From Planctomycetota bacterium (GTDB lineage Bacteria; Planctomycetota; Planctomycetia; Pirellulales; Thermoguttaceae), in NCBI GenBank assembly GCA_029550925.1, contig JAKPGL010000135.1, forward strand, positions 1-64,000: DNA of 64,000 nt. Direction: 5' to 3'. The stretch's first letter is position 1. Each line of letters begins with the position of its first letter. Shown here in pieces: positions 1 to 9,287 of this stretch. Under the pieces are notes generated by a model, which saw only the letters and a program-made list of their open reading frames with translations, did no database searches and had not been told where the DNA came from. The position numbers and the translations under genes are program-made.

Positions 1-152
1 CCGGCTAACAGCCGACGTTACGTAGCTTAGGCTGTCCAGCCTGAGCTAGTCGCCCTCTAAACAGAGGGCGGCACATCGTCGCCGGCTAACAGCCGACGTT
101 ACATCGCCGGCTAACAGCCGACGTTACGTCGCCGGCTAACAGCCGACGTTAC
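1..152. repeat. Array of dispersed hairpin repeats (units A, B, C)
   Basis: The window opens inside an array of short palindromic units. Unit A (GCCGGCT-AAC-AGCCGAC followed by GTTACGT) is partial at 1-21 and complete near 81-102, 107-126 and 131-152. Unit B (GCTTAGGCT-GTCC-AGCCTGAGC) is at 25-46. Unit C (CGCCCTCT-AAAC-AGAGGGCG) is at 51-70 and forms a perfect 8-bp stem. The same units recur at 19579-19756, 23007-23136, 24271-24409 and 57360-57383. The last unit ends about 15 bases before the kdsD ribosome binding site. The array may continue left of the window. Confidence 0.9.
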
Positions 153-177
153 GGAGGATTTTTCCAAGGAAAGTCGC

Positions 178-1314
178 ATGGAAGCACTCAGCCTGGCCGG
201 ATTAACCCCGTTTGAGCAATTACGATACGGGCGGGAAATTCTGGAGCAGGAAAGCCGGGCGTTGGCCGAGGTCGCCCGTCGGTTGGGACCGGAGTTCTCC
301 GAGGCGGTGCAGTTGCTCCTGGCTTGCCGGGGCTGTGTGATTGTAACCGGCATTGGCAAAGCCGGGCTGGTGGGCCAGAAGATCATGGCCACCCTGGCTT
401 CTACCGGTACGCCGGCCCATTTTCTTCATCCGGCCGAGGCCGTCCATGGTGATCTGGGTCGGGTGCAGCCGGAGGATATTCTGCTAGCCCTTTCCTACAG
501 CGGGGAAACCGACGAGATCGTCCGGCTTTTGCCGAGTTTTCAGCAGTTAGGCATTCCTATTGTGGCCATCACATCGAGTGCGGAGAGCAGTTTGGGACGG
601 GCGGCGCGGGTGGTGCTTTCGATCGGTCCGGTGCGGGAGGCCTGCCCGCTGGGACTAGCGCCCAGCACCAGTACGACGGTGATGCTGGCCCTGGGTGATG
701 CGTTGGCGCTGGTGGTCAGTCGGATGAAACGGTTTGGGCGAGAGGATTTTGCCCGGTTCCATCCGGCCGGCGCCCTGGGCCGAAAACTCAGTCGGGTCGA
801 AGAACAGATGCGTCCCTTGGACCAATGCCGGGTGGCTTCGGAGGGGCTTTCGGTTCGGGAGGTATTTGCAGCCGTCAGCCGACCAGGCCGACGCACCGGG
901 GCAATTATGCTGGTGGACGCCCAGGGGCGATTGAGTGGGATATTCACCGACAGCGATTTGGCCCGACTTTTTGAGCGGAAACAGGACCACCAGTTCGACC
1001 GCCCGATCGCCGAAGTGATGACCTGCCAGCCGCTCACTATTTCCCTACACAGTCGGATGTCGGAGGCGGTCAGCCTCATGGCCCGACGCAAGATCAGCGA
1101 ACTGCCGGTGGTCGATGCGGAGGGCCGACCGGTCGGCCTGATCGACATTACGGACATTGTGGGCATTATGCCGGACGAGTTGGCCGTTCCTTGTGCGGGC
1201 GAACCAGCCGAAGCGTCGGCACAGTTGGACCAGACCGCAAACTCTTCCCAGTCTGTCGGCGTTTTCCCATCGGCCCGCCTGTATTGTGAACCACCGGAAG
1301 AAGAAAAATCGTAA
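178..1314 (+). CDS. kdsD: Arabinose-5-phosphate isomerase (KpsF/GutQ/KdsD family)
   Basis: Predicted to convert ribulose-5-phosphate to arabinose-5-phosphate, the first committed step toward Kdo for LPS, in the cytoplasm. The 378-aa protein has an N-terminal SIS sugar-isomerase domain (about residues 40-180, with VIVTGIGKAGLVGQKI, HGDLGR, and SYSGETDEI), then two CBS domains (about 210-335), as in the family. It is about 50 residues longer than E. coli KdsD because of a C-terminal tail without clear motifs. AAGGAAA at 166-172 gives a good ribosome binding site 5-6 bases before the ATG. The downstream gene is LptC/OstA-like, as in the proteobacterial kdsD-lptC-lptA order, which supports an LPS role. 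kpsF or gutQ would be alternative names. Confident in the family. Confidence 0.93.
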   Translation: MEALSLAGLTPFEQLRYGREILEQESRALAEVARRLGPEFSEAVQLLLACRGCVIVTGIGKAGLVGQKIMATLASTGTPAHFLHPAEAVHGDLGRVQPEDILLALSYSGETDEIVRLLPSFQQLGIPIVAITSSAESSLGRAARVVLSIGPVREACPLGLAPSTSTTVMLALGDALALVVSRMKRFGREDFARFHPAGALGRKLSRVEEQMRPLDQCRVASEGLSVREVFAAVSRPGRRTGAIMLVDAQGRLSGIFTDSDLARLFERKQDHQFDRPIAEVMTCQPLTISLHSRMSEAVSLMARRKISELPVVDAEGRPVGLIDITDIVGIMPDELAVPCAGEPAEASAQLDQTANSSQSVGVFPSARLYCEPPEEEKS

Positions 1315-1565
1315 CGGGAAGGAGAGACGCCCAACTCCTTCCGACCCAGTGCTGTTTGGAACCTCGCTGGAAGAAGCGATGGCTTTATAAACGGCCGGGT
1401 GGCACTGCTGGCTTATCCAGCAGTGGATGGCCCGGAAAAAAAATAGGGGTTGGTTGCCCATGGGAGGATGGAGATTCTTCTATCGGGCAAAATGTTTTTT
1501 CAGACAGCCTCTTAAAATTTTCCCAAAATTCCCGTTGTTTTGCTCTCGGATTATTTTCTGTAAGC

Positions 1566-4500
1566 GTGTTGTGGCCGCGTTGGAAGCCTGTGATTGCCAG
1601 TTTTACCGTCGTTCTGACGGCGTACTGGCTCTATGCGCTGGTGGTGGTCCCTTGGATTGAACCGGAAGTAGAAATCCAGGCTGCTGGCCCCCAGGTGGAC
1701 CTTTTCCCGGAACCTGCGGACGAGCGGCAAGCCCTGGAAACCTTGTTTGGTTCTGGGGCGTGGGAACTCGATCAACCAAAGGTGATCGAAAACGGCCAAT
1801 CGAAACTCCTTTTCAAAGACTATACCAGACAAAGCCCGAATACGGTCGAACTCCGTCCGTGTACGCTGATCTTTCTCCCGGAAGACGACTTGCCGATCCT
1901 GGATCGCTATCAGCGGGCCATGGTCATGGAAGTACCGGAAGGGGCGGTATTGGAGTTCGATCAGCCCCTGGACCTGACCCAGGGAAAAATGGGCCGTTTG
2001 GTCCGGGGCCAGTTACGGGGACCAGTGCGGATACGCTCCCAAGGTCGATCGCCCGGCCCAGAAGACGATCTGCGTATTAGCACCCGAGAGGTGAGCCTGA
2101 CCCAGCAAGAGATTACTACCCCCGAAAAAGTGGAATTTTCATGGGGCCCGCATTTCGGCCGGGGCCAAGACCTTCGTATCCAACTTGCTCCGGGCGGGAA
2201 AGCAGCTTCTGGCCTGAGCCTGGGCGGTCTTCAATCGTTGGAAGTCCGGCGGGTGGAAGTGGTCCACCTGCAAGTCCCGGCCGATTCGACCCATTCCTTG
2301 GCGGGAAGGGCCTTGGTTTCTCAGACCTCGAAGGCGCCGTCGGATGCGACCGGCGTCAAACCCCCTGCCTCCCAGGCAGAATCCACCGGGGCGGCTGAGA
2401 TCACCTGCCGAGGGCCGCTGCGATTCGACGCCAAAAAACTGGAAACCTCGTTTACCGATCAGGTGCAAGTCCGGCATACGCCGCCGGAGGGACCGACCGA
2501 TTTATTACGATGCGATCAGTTGGTGGTGGCTTTCCGGGCGCAACCTACCCCGGGCAAATCGCATTCCACTTCAGACAAAAAAAGCCCGACCCAGCCGAAC
2601 CCAAAGGCCAAGGACGCCGACCCGCCAAAACCTCCTCCCACCGAGCAGGCCAAAAAGGCGTCCGCCTCGCCAAGCCGATTGGAACCACAACGGCTGGAAG
2701 CGATCGGTCGGCCTGCCGTTCTGGATGCTCCCAGTCGGCAAAGTCGGGCTGTAGCGGAACGATTGGAATATCATCTGACCACCGGCCGAACTCTCCTGGA
2801 AGGCGGCCAGGAGGTATGGATTTGTCACGGACCGCATGAAATCCATGCTCAAAAGTTGGAGTACACGCCTGGCCCGGCTGGCAAGCTCGGCCAAGGGGTA
2901 GCCGAAGGGGCCGGCTGGTTGCGCGCCGAGACGGACCCTCGCACGGGCCAGACCGTCCAGGCCCGATGGACCCAGGCCCTCCAACTTCGGCCCCATCAAG
3001 GCCAACAAGTTCTTTCGTTGCTCGGGCAGGCGGAAGTGATCTACAGCGGCCTTGGTCGATTGGCTGCGGAGCAAATCCATTTGTGGATTCAACAGCGCTC
3101 GCTGCCAGACCAACCGCTGGGCCGCGAGGCGCTTGCCCCGGATCGTCTCTTAGCGGAAGGACAGGTGCAACTTCAGCATCCCCAGGTTACGGCATTGTCG
3201 GATCGGTTGGAGGTGTGGTTTGATGCGACGACGGCGGCGGGTAAGACGCCGGTTTTCCAACCGATCGGCGCTTCCGATCGAAAAGAAATGGAGCGATTCG
3301 GAGCAATCCTCATCGCCCGAACGAGCCAGGCAATCGCCCTATCCGAGCAGCCTTGGTGGCAGGCGTTGACCGAAGCCTCGCCGGACTCCTCGGCCAGCAG
3401 CCCTGCGCCGTCTCGAAGCGGCCGGCCGACGAGTTGGTCGGAAGACCTGGCATCGCCTGGCTGGTCAAATCCAGCGAGAAGCCCGGCGAGTGGGGCGCCG
3501 GAAATGCCGTCGGTCGATCCTCGGCAGCCGGTAGAGGCGGTTCAGCCTTCGACGCCGCAGCATTTTGAAGTTCGTGCGAAATTGCTCCGGGCGCAGATTC
3601 TTCTGAGCGGACGACAGTCGGAACTCGCCGAACTGATCCTGGAAGGCGACGTATTTTTGACCGAAACGCAGACCAACCAGCCGGGCCAAAAACCGCTGGT
3701 CGTTACCGGCGATCAGATTCATGTGGTCGATGCTAGTCGGCCCTATTTGGCCCTAAGCGTGCAGGGACAACCCGCTCATGTCGAAGCCCGTGGGCTTGGC
3801 CTGAACGGGGCGAAGATCAACCTGCATCGAGGGACCAATCGGCTCTGGATCGACGGCCCCGGTTGGATGAGTATGCCGGCGGACCGCCATTTGGACGGTC
3901 GCCCTTCAGGCCAAAACGACCAGGTGGATGTCCATTGGCAACAACGTATGCAATTTGACGGCCGAAGCATTCGATTCGAGGATTCGGTCTTGGCTAGTTC
4001 CCGTTGCTGGCAACTTAGGACCGACAGTTTGGAAGTCCAATTGCGAGAGCCGGTGGTGTTTACTGCACCCCGAGCGCCGGCCAATACCCAACTGCATCGG
4101 CTGATTTGCCGCAGCGAGGTGCTTCTGGAAAACCGCTCCTGGGACGCCCAAGGAGAGCTGAGCCGGGATCGGGTCGAAACGGCCGACCTGACCGTCGATC
4201 TTATCACCGGAGACCTCACGGCCACAGGACCAGGGAATTTCCGCTCGATGCGGCGTACGGAAAAGAAGAATCCGGTTGCCCAAGGCGTTCTGGGGCAATC
4301 CTCGACGGGCAAACAACCGGCGGATATTCCTCGGCCCGGCGATTCGCCCACGGGATTGACGTTTTTGAGCGTGGAGTTTCAACGGAGTTTGGTGGGAAAC
4401 TTACACCGTCGGGAGATGACTTTTGCGGATCGAGTGCGGACGATCTATGGGCCGGTGCAGACCTGGGAAGAAAATATCCCCTGGCGTGCGCAGGGTGCTT

Positions 4501-4847
4501 TGCCGCCCCAGGTGGTCTTTTTAAGCTGCGATCAGCTTTCGGCGGCGGAGATGGCCATCCCGCCTGCCGGGGAACGCTTTCTGGAACTTTTGGCCGTCGG
4601 CAATACGGTGATCGAGTCGGCCGGCTACACGGCCCGGGCGCATCGCCTCAGTTACACAGAAAACAAGGGATTGGTGGTTCTAGAAGGGGACGGTCGGACC
4701 GACGCCGAACTTTTCAGCCAGGACCGGCTCGGCGCTCCGCGGCAGCGGGTGGCCGCCCGAAAAATCTACTACTGGCCCGCCACCAATCACCTCAGCCTCG
4801 ATAGCGCCAGCCTCCTGGAAGTCCAACAACCCGAAAGAAAACGATAA
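1566..4847 (+). CDS. Giant LptC/OstA-like LPS-transport protein
   Basis: About 1,090 residues. A hydrophobic segment near the start (VIASFTVVLTAYWLYALVVV) is a likely single membrane anchor, as in LptC. The rest is a long periplasmic region with repeated OstA/LptA-like strands: LRCDQLVVAF, AVAERLEYHLTTGRTLLEGG, ALSDRLEVWFD, LVVTGDQIHVVD, and a C-terminal RAHRLSYTENKGLVVLEGDG. A proline/serine/lysine-rich stretch interrupts it near 2560-2700. LptC and LptA are normally near 190 residues each, so this may be a fused, multi-jellyroll LPS bridge. It follows kdsD, whose homologues sit next to lptC/lptA. The start is uncertain: the frame is open to a TTG at 1356, but those 70 residues are unconvincing; GTG 1566 lies just before the anchor, without a clear ribosome binding site. 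Confidence 0.7.
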   Translation: MLWPRWKPVIASFTVVLTAYWLYALVVVPWIEPEVEIQAAGPQVDLFPEPADERQALETLFGSGAWELDQPKVIENGQSKLLFKDYTRQSPNTVELRPCTLIFLPEDDLPILDRYQRAMVMEVPEGAVLEFDQPLDLTQGKMGRLVRGQLRGPVRIRSQGRSPGPEDDLRISTREVSLTQQEITTPEKVEFSWGPHFGRGQDLRIQLAPGGKAASGLSLGGLQSLEVRRVEVVHLQVPADSTHSLAGRALVSQTSKAPSDATGVKPPASQAESTGAAEITCRGPLRFDAKKLETSFTDQVQVRHTPPEGPTDLLRCDQLVVAFRAQPTPGKSHSTSDKKSPTQPNPKAKDADPPKPPPTEQAKKASASPSRLEPQRLEAIGRPAVLDAPSRQSRAVAERLEYHLTTGRTLLEGGQEVWICHGPHEIHAQKLEYTPGPAGKLGQGVAEGAGWLRAETDPRTGQTVQARWTQALQLRPHQGQQVLSLLGQAEVIYSGLGRLAAEQIHLWIQQRSLPDQPLGREALAPDRLLAEGQVQLQHPQVTALSDRLEVWFDATTAAGKTPVFQPIGASDRKEMERFGAILIARTSQAIALSEQPWWQALTEASPDSSASSPAPSRSGRPTSWSEDLASPGWSNPARSPASGAPEMPSVDPRQPVEAVQPSTPQHFEVRAKLLRAQILLSGRQSELAELILEGDVFLTETQTNQPGQKPLVVTGDQIHVVDASRPYLALSVQGQPAHVEARGLGLNGAKINLHRGTNRLWIDGPGWMSMPADRHLDGRPSGQNDQVDVHWQQRMQFDGRSIRFEDSVLASSRCWQLRTDSLEVQLREPVVFTAPRAPANTQLHRLICRSEVLLENRSWDAQGELSRDRVETADLTVDLITGDLTATGPGNFRSMRRTEKKNPVAQGVLGQSSTGKQPADIPRPGDSPTGLTFLSVEFQRSLVGNLHRREMTFADRVRTIYGPVQTWEENIPWRAQGALPPQVVFLSCDQLSAAEMAIPPAGERFLELLAVGNTVIESAGYTARAHRLSYTENKGLVVLEGDGRTDAELFSQDRLGAPRQRVAARKIYYWPATNHLSLDSASLLEVQQPERKR

Positions 4848-4946
4848 CGTAACATTTATGGACCGCCGCTTGCAAGACAACGGCGATTTAGGGTATCTGC
4901 CAAAAAACAAGCGTCTATTCCACCCGGCGGAAGTATTACGTTACAA
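4843..4946. repeat. Possible decayed hairpin-repeat element between convergent genes
   Basis: The gap between the convergent OstA-like and UroD-like genes is framed by AACGTAAC (about 4845-4852) and TTACGTTAC (about 4936-4944). It holds a small imperfect hairpin, GCCGCTTG-CAAGA-CAACGGC (about 4863-4881). The GTTAC/GTAAC edges match the linker between units of the window's repeat family, so this may be a worn copy. It could also serve as a bidirectional terminator, though no T-run follows. Confidence 0.35.
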
Positions 4947-6152
4947 GTATTCATAACGCCCGGCTTCTTGGGCCGTCTCGAACAGGGCCAGGACGTTTTC
5001 CGGCGGGACGCCGGCCTGGACATTGTGGACGCTGGCCAGCACGTAGCCGCCGCCGGGCGCAAAAATGCGGATATTTTCCCGCACCTCCTCGGCCACTTCC
5101 TCCGGAGTACCAAACGGCAGCGTCTTTTGGCTGTCGCAGGCGGCGCCCCAGAAAACCAGCCGATCGCCGAATTCCCGTTTAAGTTTCACCGGGTCCATGC
5201 CCTTGGCCGAGGTTTGCACCGGGTTGATAATATCCACGCCCATTTCAATCAGGCTGGGCAAGAAAGGATAGATGGCGCCGTCGCTGTGCATGAAGACTTT
5301 CCAAGGGGTATTCTGATGAATCCAGTCCAACCCCCGCTTGTAGTAGGGCATAATCAATTCCCGGAACATGCCGACCGAAAGAAACGGGGCGTTTTGCGTG
5401 CCCAGGTCGTCGTTGAACTGGACGATCTGCACACGGTCGCCCACGGCGTCGGCCAGCCGACGCAGGTTTTCTAACCACGCCTCGACGATCCGCTCGTAAA
5501 GCTGTCGCACATAGTCCGGTTCGGTGGCCAGGGTGATCATCCAGGCCGAAAAATCGCCGATGCCCATGCCGAAAAACAGCTCATACGGCGGCCCCAAAGC
5601 GACCATCAGAGCATAGTCGGAGTTTTGCCGCCAGCTTTCCGCCTGGGCGTGCAGATGGTCGCATTCCTCTTGGCTGAGCAGGGGGAGTTCGATCTGATTG
5701 GGCTCGACATGGGCGGCCCCGGGGAATTTGTCCAGCCGGTCGAAATAGAATCCGCCCCGCGGCATCATGGCCATCGGACGGCCGTCCGGGTGCAAGAGGA
5801 GCAGGTCGCCGTTGGCCCGGACCAAGGGGTTAAAATCTCCGGGCACTTCCACAGGCGTGCCGTCAAACAGTTTCCACGGTTTCCAACGTTCGTTTCGGAT
5901 GCCAAAGGCAACGGCCGGGCGTTGCAGCCCGACCACATCGCCGCCAAGCCGCTCCAAAACCGGCCGCTCAATCTCGGCCAACATCTGATATACGTCAAAA
6001 ATGCGTGTCGGAGTGGAAAAGCCCAGAAGTTGTTTGAGCTTATGATAGGTCGAAGCGGCAATGCCGGTTTGTCGGGTGCCGCCTACGTCGATGGGTACCC
6101 GGTCCGGTTCCCGATGTTCCAAGGCGCATAGGACCCGCTCGCGGGAATTCAT
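4941..6152 (-). CDS. Uroporphyrinogen decarboxylase-like (URO-D family) methyltransferase
   Basis: A 403-aa URO-D fold protein opening with MNSRERVLCALEHREPDRVP, the typical start of non-heme URO-D paralogues such as MtaA/CmuA-type corrinoid methyltransferases. It has HSDGAIYPFLPSLIEMGVDI and the NPVQTSAKGMDP region seen in this group (HSCG/NPVQ), then GGGYVLASVHNVQAGVPPEN at the end. True HemE is nearer 350 residues and begins differently, so heme synthesis is unlikely. The neighbour upstream on the same strand is a zinc-type homocysteine methyltransferase family gene; together they suggest methyl transfer via a corrinoid, by inference. AAGGAG lies 8 bases before the ATG. Substrate unknown. 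Confidence 0.82.
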   Translation of the reverse strand: MNSRERVLCALEHREPDRVPIDVGGTRQTGIAASTYHKLKQLLGFSTPTRIFDVYQMLAEIERPVLERLGGDVVGLQRPAVAFGIRNERWKPWKLFDGTPVEVPGDFNPLVRANGDLLLLHPDGRPMAMMPRGGFYFDRLDKFPGAAHVEPNQIELPLLSQEECDHLHAQAESWRQNSDYALMVALGPPYELFFGMGIGDFSAWMITLATEPDYVRQLYERIVEAWLENLRRLADAVGDRVQIVQFNDDLGTQNAPFLSVGMFRELIMPYYKRGLDWIHQNTPWKVFMHSDGAIYPFLPSLIEMGVDIINPVQTSAKGMDPVKLKREFGDRLVFWGAACDSQKTLPFGTPEEVAEEVRENIRIFAPGGGYVLASVHNVQAGVPPENVLALFETAQEAGRYEYL

Positions 6153-6226
6153 ACCGAGGGCTCCTTATGGCAGTTCCGCTGAGGCAAAAATCTCACAGGA
6201 TGGCCCTTGTAGGCTTTCTGCATAAC

Positions 6227-6275
6227 GACTGCCGTCTGGTTAAACGACAGTCAACCCAGCCCGCCAGACTGGGTT
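6227..6275. other. Two adjacent intergenic hairpins
   Basis: Between the two methyltransferase genes, GACTG (6227-6231) pairs with CAGTC (6248-6252), and AACCCAG (6253-6259) pairs with CTGGGTT (6269-6275). Neither has a T-run on the transcribed strand, so neither looks like an intrinsic terminator. They may protect or process the two-gene message. Confidence 0.4.
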
Positions 6276-6286
6276 ACAACATTTAT

Positions 6287-7168
6287 TTATTGGCCGATTT
6301 GCGCCAGTTGGGACCAGACGGCCCGGATGAAGTCGGGCGTCGTGCCGCAGCAACCGCCCAGGAACGCCGCCCCTGCTTCCACCAAAGCGGGCGTATAGGA
6401 GGCAAATTGCTCCGGCGTCTGGCGGTATTGCGGTTGGCCGTCCACCAGTTCCGGCAGGCCGGCGTTCGGCTTGATCCAGACGGGCCGATCGGTCGCCGCA
6501 CGAAGTCGTCGGCAGATCGGGACAAATCCTTCGATTCCTTGGCCGCAATTGGCGCCGACCACATCCGCGCCGGCCGCAGCAAGGGATTCGGCGACCTGTT
6601 CCGGTGTATTGCCCATGAGGGTGCGATCTTTATCTCGACCAGAAGCAAACACCATACAGGCGACGACCGGTAGTCCGGTGGCTTTGGCGGCCCGGACTGC
6701 AATCATCGCTTCGTCCAGGTCAGACATGGTTTCGATGACAATGCCGTCCGCACCGGCGTCGGCCAGCAGTTGGCATTGTTCTTCAAAGACCGATTGGAGT
6801 TCTTCCGGGGTGGTATCGCCGGTAAGCAGCATTTTGCCGCTCGGTCCGACCGAGGCAAAGACCAACGCCTGCTCCCCGGCGGCGCGAAGCGAAATTTCCA
6901 CCCCAGCCTGGTTCACCTGGCGGATTTGGTCGGCCAGGCCGTGCCGGGCCAGACTGAGCCGATTGCCGCCGAACGTGTTCGTCAGAATAACCAAACTGCC
7001 GGCTTCAACATAAGCACGGGCCACCTGCTGGACCCGATCCGGATGCTCTAAGTTCCACCGCTCGGGACATTGGCCGACTGGAAGGCCAAGCTGGTGTAAT
7101 TGAGTGGCCCAGGCGCCGTCGGTAACCACTACGCCGGCCGATGTGAGTTGCTCGATCAAAACATCCAT
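6287..7168 (-). CDS. Homocysteine S-methyltransferase family protein
   Basis: A 293-aa protein matching the N-terminal homocysteine-binding module of cobalamin-dependent methionine synthase and related enzymes. It has the start VVVTDGAWATQLHQLGL, the segment ILTNTFGGNRLSL, and the zinc ligands: Cys208 in GANCG and Cys273-Cys274 in GGCCGT. It would transfer a methyl group to homocysteine (or a similar thiol) in the cytoplasm. Only this module is present, so a separate methyl donor protein is needed; the URO-D-like gene 134 bp downstream on the same strand is a candidate partner. The ATG at 7168 follows AAAGG by 6 bases and is preferred over the TTG at 7174. Confidence 0.85.
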   Translation of the reverse strand: MDVLIEQLTSAGVVVTDGAWATQLHQLGLPVGQCPERWNLEHPDRVQQVARAYVEAGSLVILTNTFGGNRLSLARHGLADQIRQVNQAGVEISLRAAGEQALVFASVGPSGKMLLTGDTTPEELQSVFEEQCQLLADAGADGIVIETMSDLDEAMIAVRAAKATGLPVVACMVFASGRDKDRTLMGNTPEQVAESLAAAGADVVGANCGQGIEGFVPICRRLRAATDRPVWIKPNAGLPELVDGQPQYRQTPEQFASYTPALVEAGAAFLGGCCGTTPDFIRAVWSQLAQIGQ

Positions 7169-7645
7169 AGACAACCTTTTGCAAAATGAAGAGGGATAGC
7201 CAAACCGATCGGTCCCTCCGAATCCTTTAAGCTCCTACCAGAGGTTTTTCGGCCCCCGAGGAGACTAGCTGGTTGAAAAAAAGACGGCCTTTATTGTAGT
7301 GTCAGGGGCGTTGTTCTGGAAGATACCCATAATATCCCGAGGTGTTGTTCGGGAAGACGCCTGGCAGAATTGCACGATCGGCAAGTTTTACGGGTTGGAC
7401 TGGCAGATTTTGCCTGGCCTCCAAACGGAGGATAAAAAAACTGCTGGTAACCGGTCGGTGGAAGCACGGGGAAACCGAAACTCTAACCTCTTATTACAAA
7501 AGGAGATAGGAAACAATTTTTTCTTAACGGCATTTCCCAGGTCCTTTTGGCATGAGGGTTGCTCTCGGCAAAGCCTGCTCTGAAAGAGGCTTCTCTGTCG
7601 GACCTTGTCTTTGGAGAACGCGGTCCCTTAAGGAGTTCGCGTCGA
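7169..7645. other. Divergent intergenic region
   Basis: This 477-bp region separates the methyltransferase genes (leftward) from the flagellar block (rightward) and must hold both promoters. I could not identify a convincing promoter for either direction. A TGGCA...TTGC pair near 7400 has the wrong spacing for sigma54. Only an AAGGAG ribosome binding site at 7630-7635 is clear. Confidence 0.6.
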
Positions 7646-8398
7646 ATGCCGTATGGATTGTACATCGCGGCCGAAGGCGCCCACGCCCAAGCCAAACGCC
7701 TGGAAGTAATCGCCAACAATTTGGCCAACGTGGATACCGCCGGCTTCAAACGCCAATTGGCCATTTTCCAGGCCCGTTATGCCGAGGCCATCGACCAGGG
7801 AGACGATTTCCCCGGCAGCGGCTCCGTGAACCAGATCGGCGGCGGGGTGCTGGTGCGGGACACCCCCACCGACTTCGCCCCCGGCCCCTTGGAACGCACC
7901 GAAATGCCCACCGACGCCGCCCTGGAAACCGAAGGGTTCTTTTTGGTGGAAAAAGACAACGAACGGTATTTGACGCGGGCGGGCAATTTCCGCCTCACTA
8001 GCCGCGGCGAACTGGTTACCCAGCAAGGCTACCCCGTGTTGGGCGAAGACGGCGTTCCGATCGTACTACCCCAACCGGCTCGTCCGTTTGACATCAATTC
8101 CGCCGGCGAGATTATTCAAGGCGGATTCCGGCGAACCCTGGCGGTGGTCAAACCGGCCCAGGACGATGTTCCCGAACGAGTGGGCGAAAACCTCTTCCGA
8201 ACCCAAACGACGCCGGAGTCTGTGCCGCTCGCCGAACGCCGGGTCCTGCAAGGCTTTCTGGAACGCTCCGGCGTCCGTCCGGCTTTGGAGATGCTCGAAC
8301 TGATCGAGGCTTCCCGATTGGTGGAGGCCAATCTGAATCTGGTTAAAGCTCAGGACCAAATGCTCAGCGGTTTGGTCCAACGGTTGTTGAGGGTCTAA
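7646..8398 (+). CDS. flgF: Flagellar basal-body rod protein FlgF
   Basis: A 250-aa proximal-rod-type protein of the FlgF/FlgG family. The N-terminal rod motif is clear (LEVIANNLANVDTAGFKR), as is the central segment EGFFLVEKDNERYLTRAGNF and the C-terminal coiled region ending EANLNLVKAQDQMLSGLVQR. It is called FlgF because FlgG follows directly and is the better FlgG match. The frame is open to 7559, but AAGGAG at 7630-7635 with 10-base spacing selects the ATG at 7646, and the rod motif begins soon after. First gene of the plus-strand flagellar operon; it assembles in the periplasmic rod. Confidence 0.9.
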   Translation: MPYGLYIAAEGAHAQAKRLEVIANNLANVDTAGFKRQLAIFQARYAEAIDQGDDFPGSGSVNQIGGGVLVRDTPTDFAPGPLERTEMPTDAALETEGFFLVEKDNERYLTRAGNFRLTSRGELVTQQGYPVLGEDGVPIVLPQPARPFDINSAGEIIQGGFRRTLAVVKPAQDDVPERVGENLFRTQTTPESVPLAERRVLQGFLERSGVRPALEMLELIEASRLVEANLNLVKAQDQMLSGLVQRLLRV

Positions 8399-8423
8399 AC
8401 ACGTTCGTAGGAGAAGGATTGTC

Positions 8424-9227
8424 ATGGGCATTCAGGCGTTACATGCGGCGGCCACCGGAATGTCCGCCATGGAAACAAAACTTAACGTGGTGGCCAACAA
8501 CCTGGCCAACGTATCGACCACAGGGTACAAGCGGGATCGGGCCAATTTCGAAGACCTCTACTATCAACACGATCGCCTTCCCGGCGCCCAGGATCGGGCC
8601 TCGGAACCTACGCCGACGGGAATCTCGATCGGGTTGGGAGTTCGGCTCACCAGCACACAAACCGACTTTGTCCAAGGCAGCTTCCATCAAACCGATCGGG
8701 AATTGGACGTGGCCATCGAAGGCCCAGGCTTTTTCCAAGTGTCGGACCCCTCCGGCCAGGTCTATTACACCCGGGCGGGCAATTTCAATATCAACGCCAA
8801 CGGCTACTTGGTCATCGGCTCCTCCTATACTGGGCGACTCCTGGAACCGCCCATCTCGATCCCTCAAGACGCCATCGGCATTTCAATCAGTCCGGAGGGC
8901 ATTGTCGCGGTTAAGCAGCCGAACAACACCCAGATGACCCAAGTGGGCCAGATCGAACTGGCCACCTTCATCAACCCCGACGGTCTGCTCAAACTTGGCG
9001 AAAACCTCTATCAGGAAACAGACGCCTCCGGTTCGCCCATCTTGAACAACCCAGGCCAAGAGGGACTTGGACTGCTCCGCCAGGGCGCCCTGGAAGGCTC
9101 CAACGTCGAACCAGTTCACGAACTTATTGAACTGATCTCCACGCAACGGGCCTTCGAAATGAGTTCCCAAGTCATCAAAGCCGGCGATGAAATGATGCAA
9201 CTGGTATCCAACCTGCGTCGGTACTAA
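8424..9227 (+). CDS. flgG: Flagellar distal rod protein FlgG
   Basis: A 267-aa protein with the FlgG hallmarks: start MGIQALHAAATGMSAMETKL, rod motif NVVANNLANVSTTGYKRDR, central GPGFFQVSDPSGQVYYTRAG, and C-terminal LEGSNVEPVHELIELISTQR followed by AFEMSSQVIKAGDEMMQ. Length is close to the usual 260. It forms the distal rod that passes through the P- and L-rings. GGAG precedes the ATG by about 9 bases. It lies 25 bp after flgF and 60 bp before flgA, consistent with one transcript. Confidence 0.97.
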   Translation: MGIQALHAAATGMSAMETKLNVVANNLANVSTTGYKRDRANFEDLYYQHDRLPGAQDRASEPTPTGISIGLGVRLTSTQTDFVQGSFHQTDRELDVAIEGPGFFQVSDPSGQVYYTRAGNFNINANGYLVIGSSYTGRLLEPPISIPQDAIGISISPEGIVAVKQPNNTQMTQVGQIELATFINPDGLLKLGENLYQETDASGSPILNNPGQEGLGLLRQGALEGSNVEPVHELIELISTQRAFEMSSQVIKAGDEMMQLVSNLRRY

Positions 9228-9287
9228 ATGACGAACTAAACGGCAATCGGACCAAGAATAGACGAAGTATTATACGAGACTCCTTCG

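Noticed and set aside
540-1334. Minus-strand open frame opposite kdsD
   Set aside because: Shadow of a clear gene; Ser/Arg-rich translation without motifs.
4941-6152. HemE (heme biosynthesis)
   Set aside because: The N terminus and HSDG/NPVQ regions match methyltransferase-type URO-D paralogues, and no other heme genes are present.
7395-7415. Sigma54 promoter (TGGCA...TTGC) before flgF
   Set aside because: The distance between the GG and GC elements is 8 instead of 10 bases.
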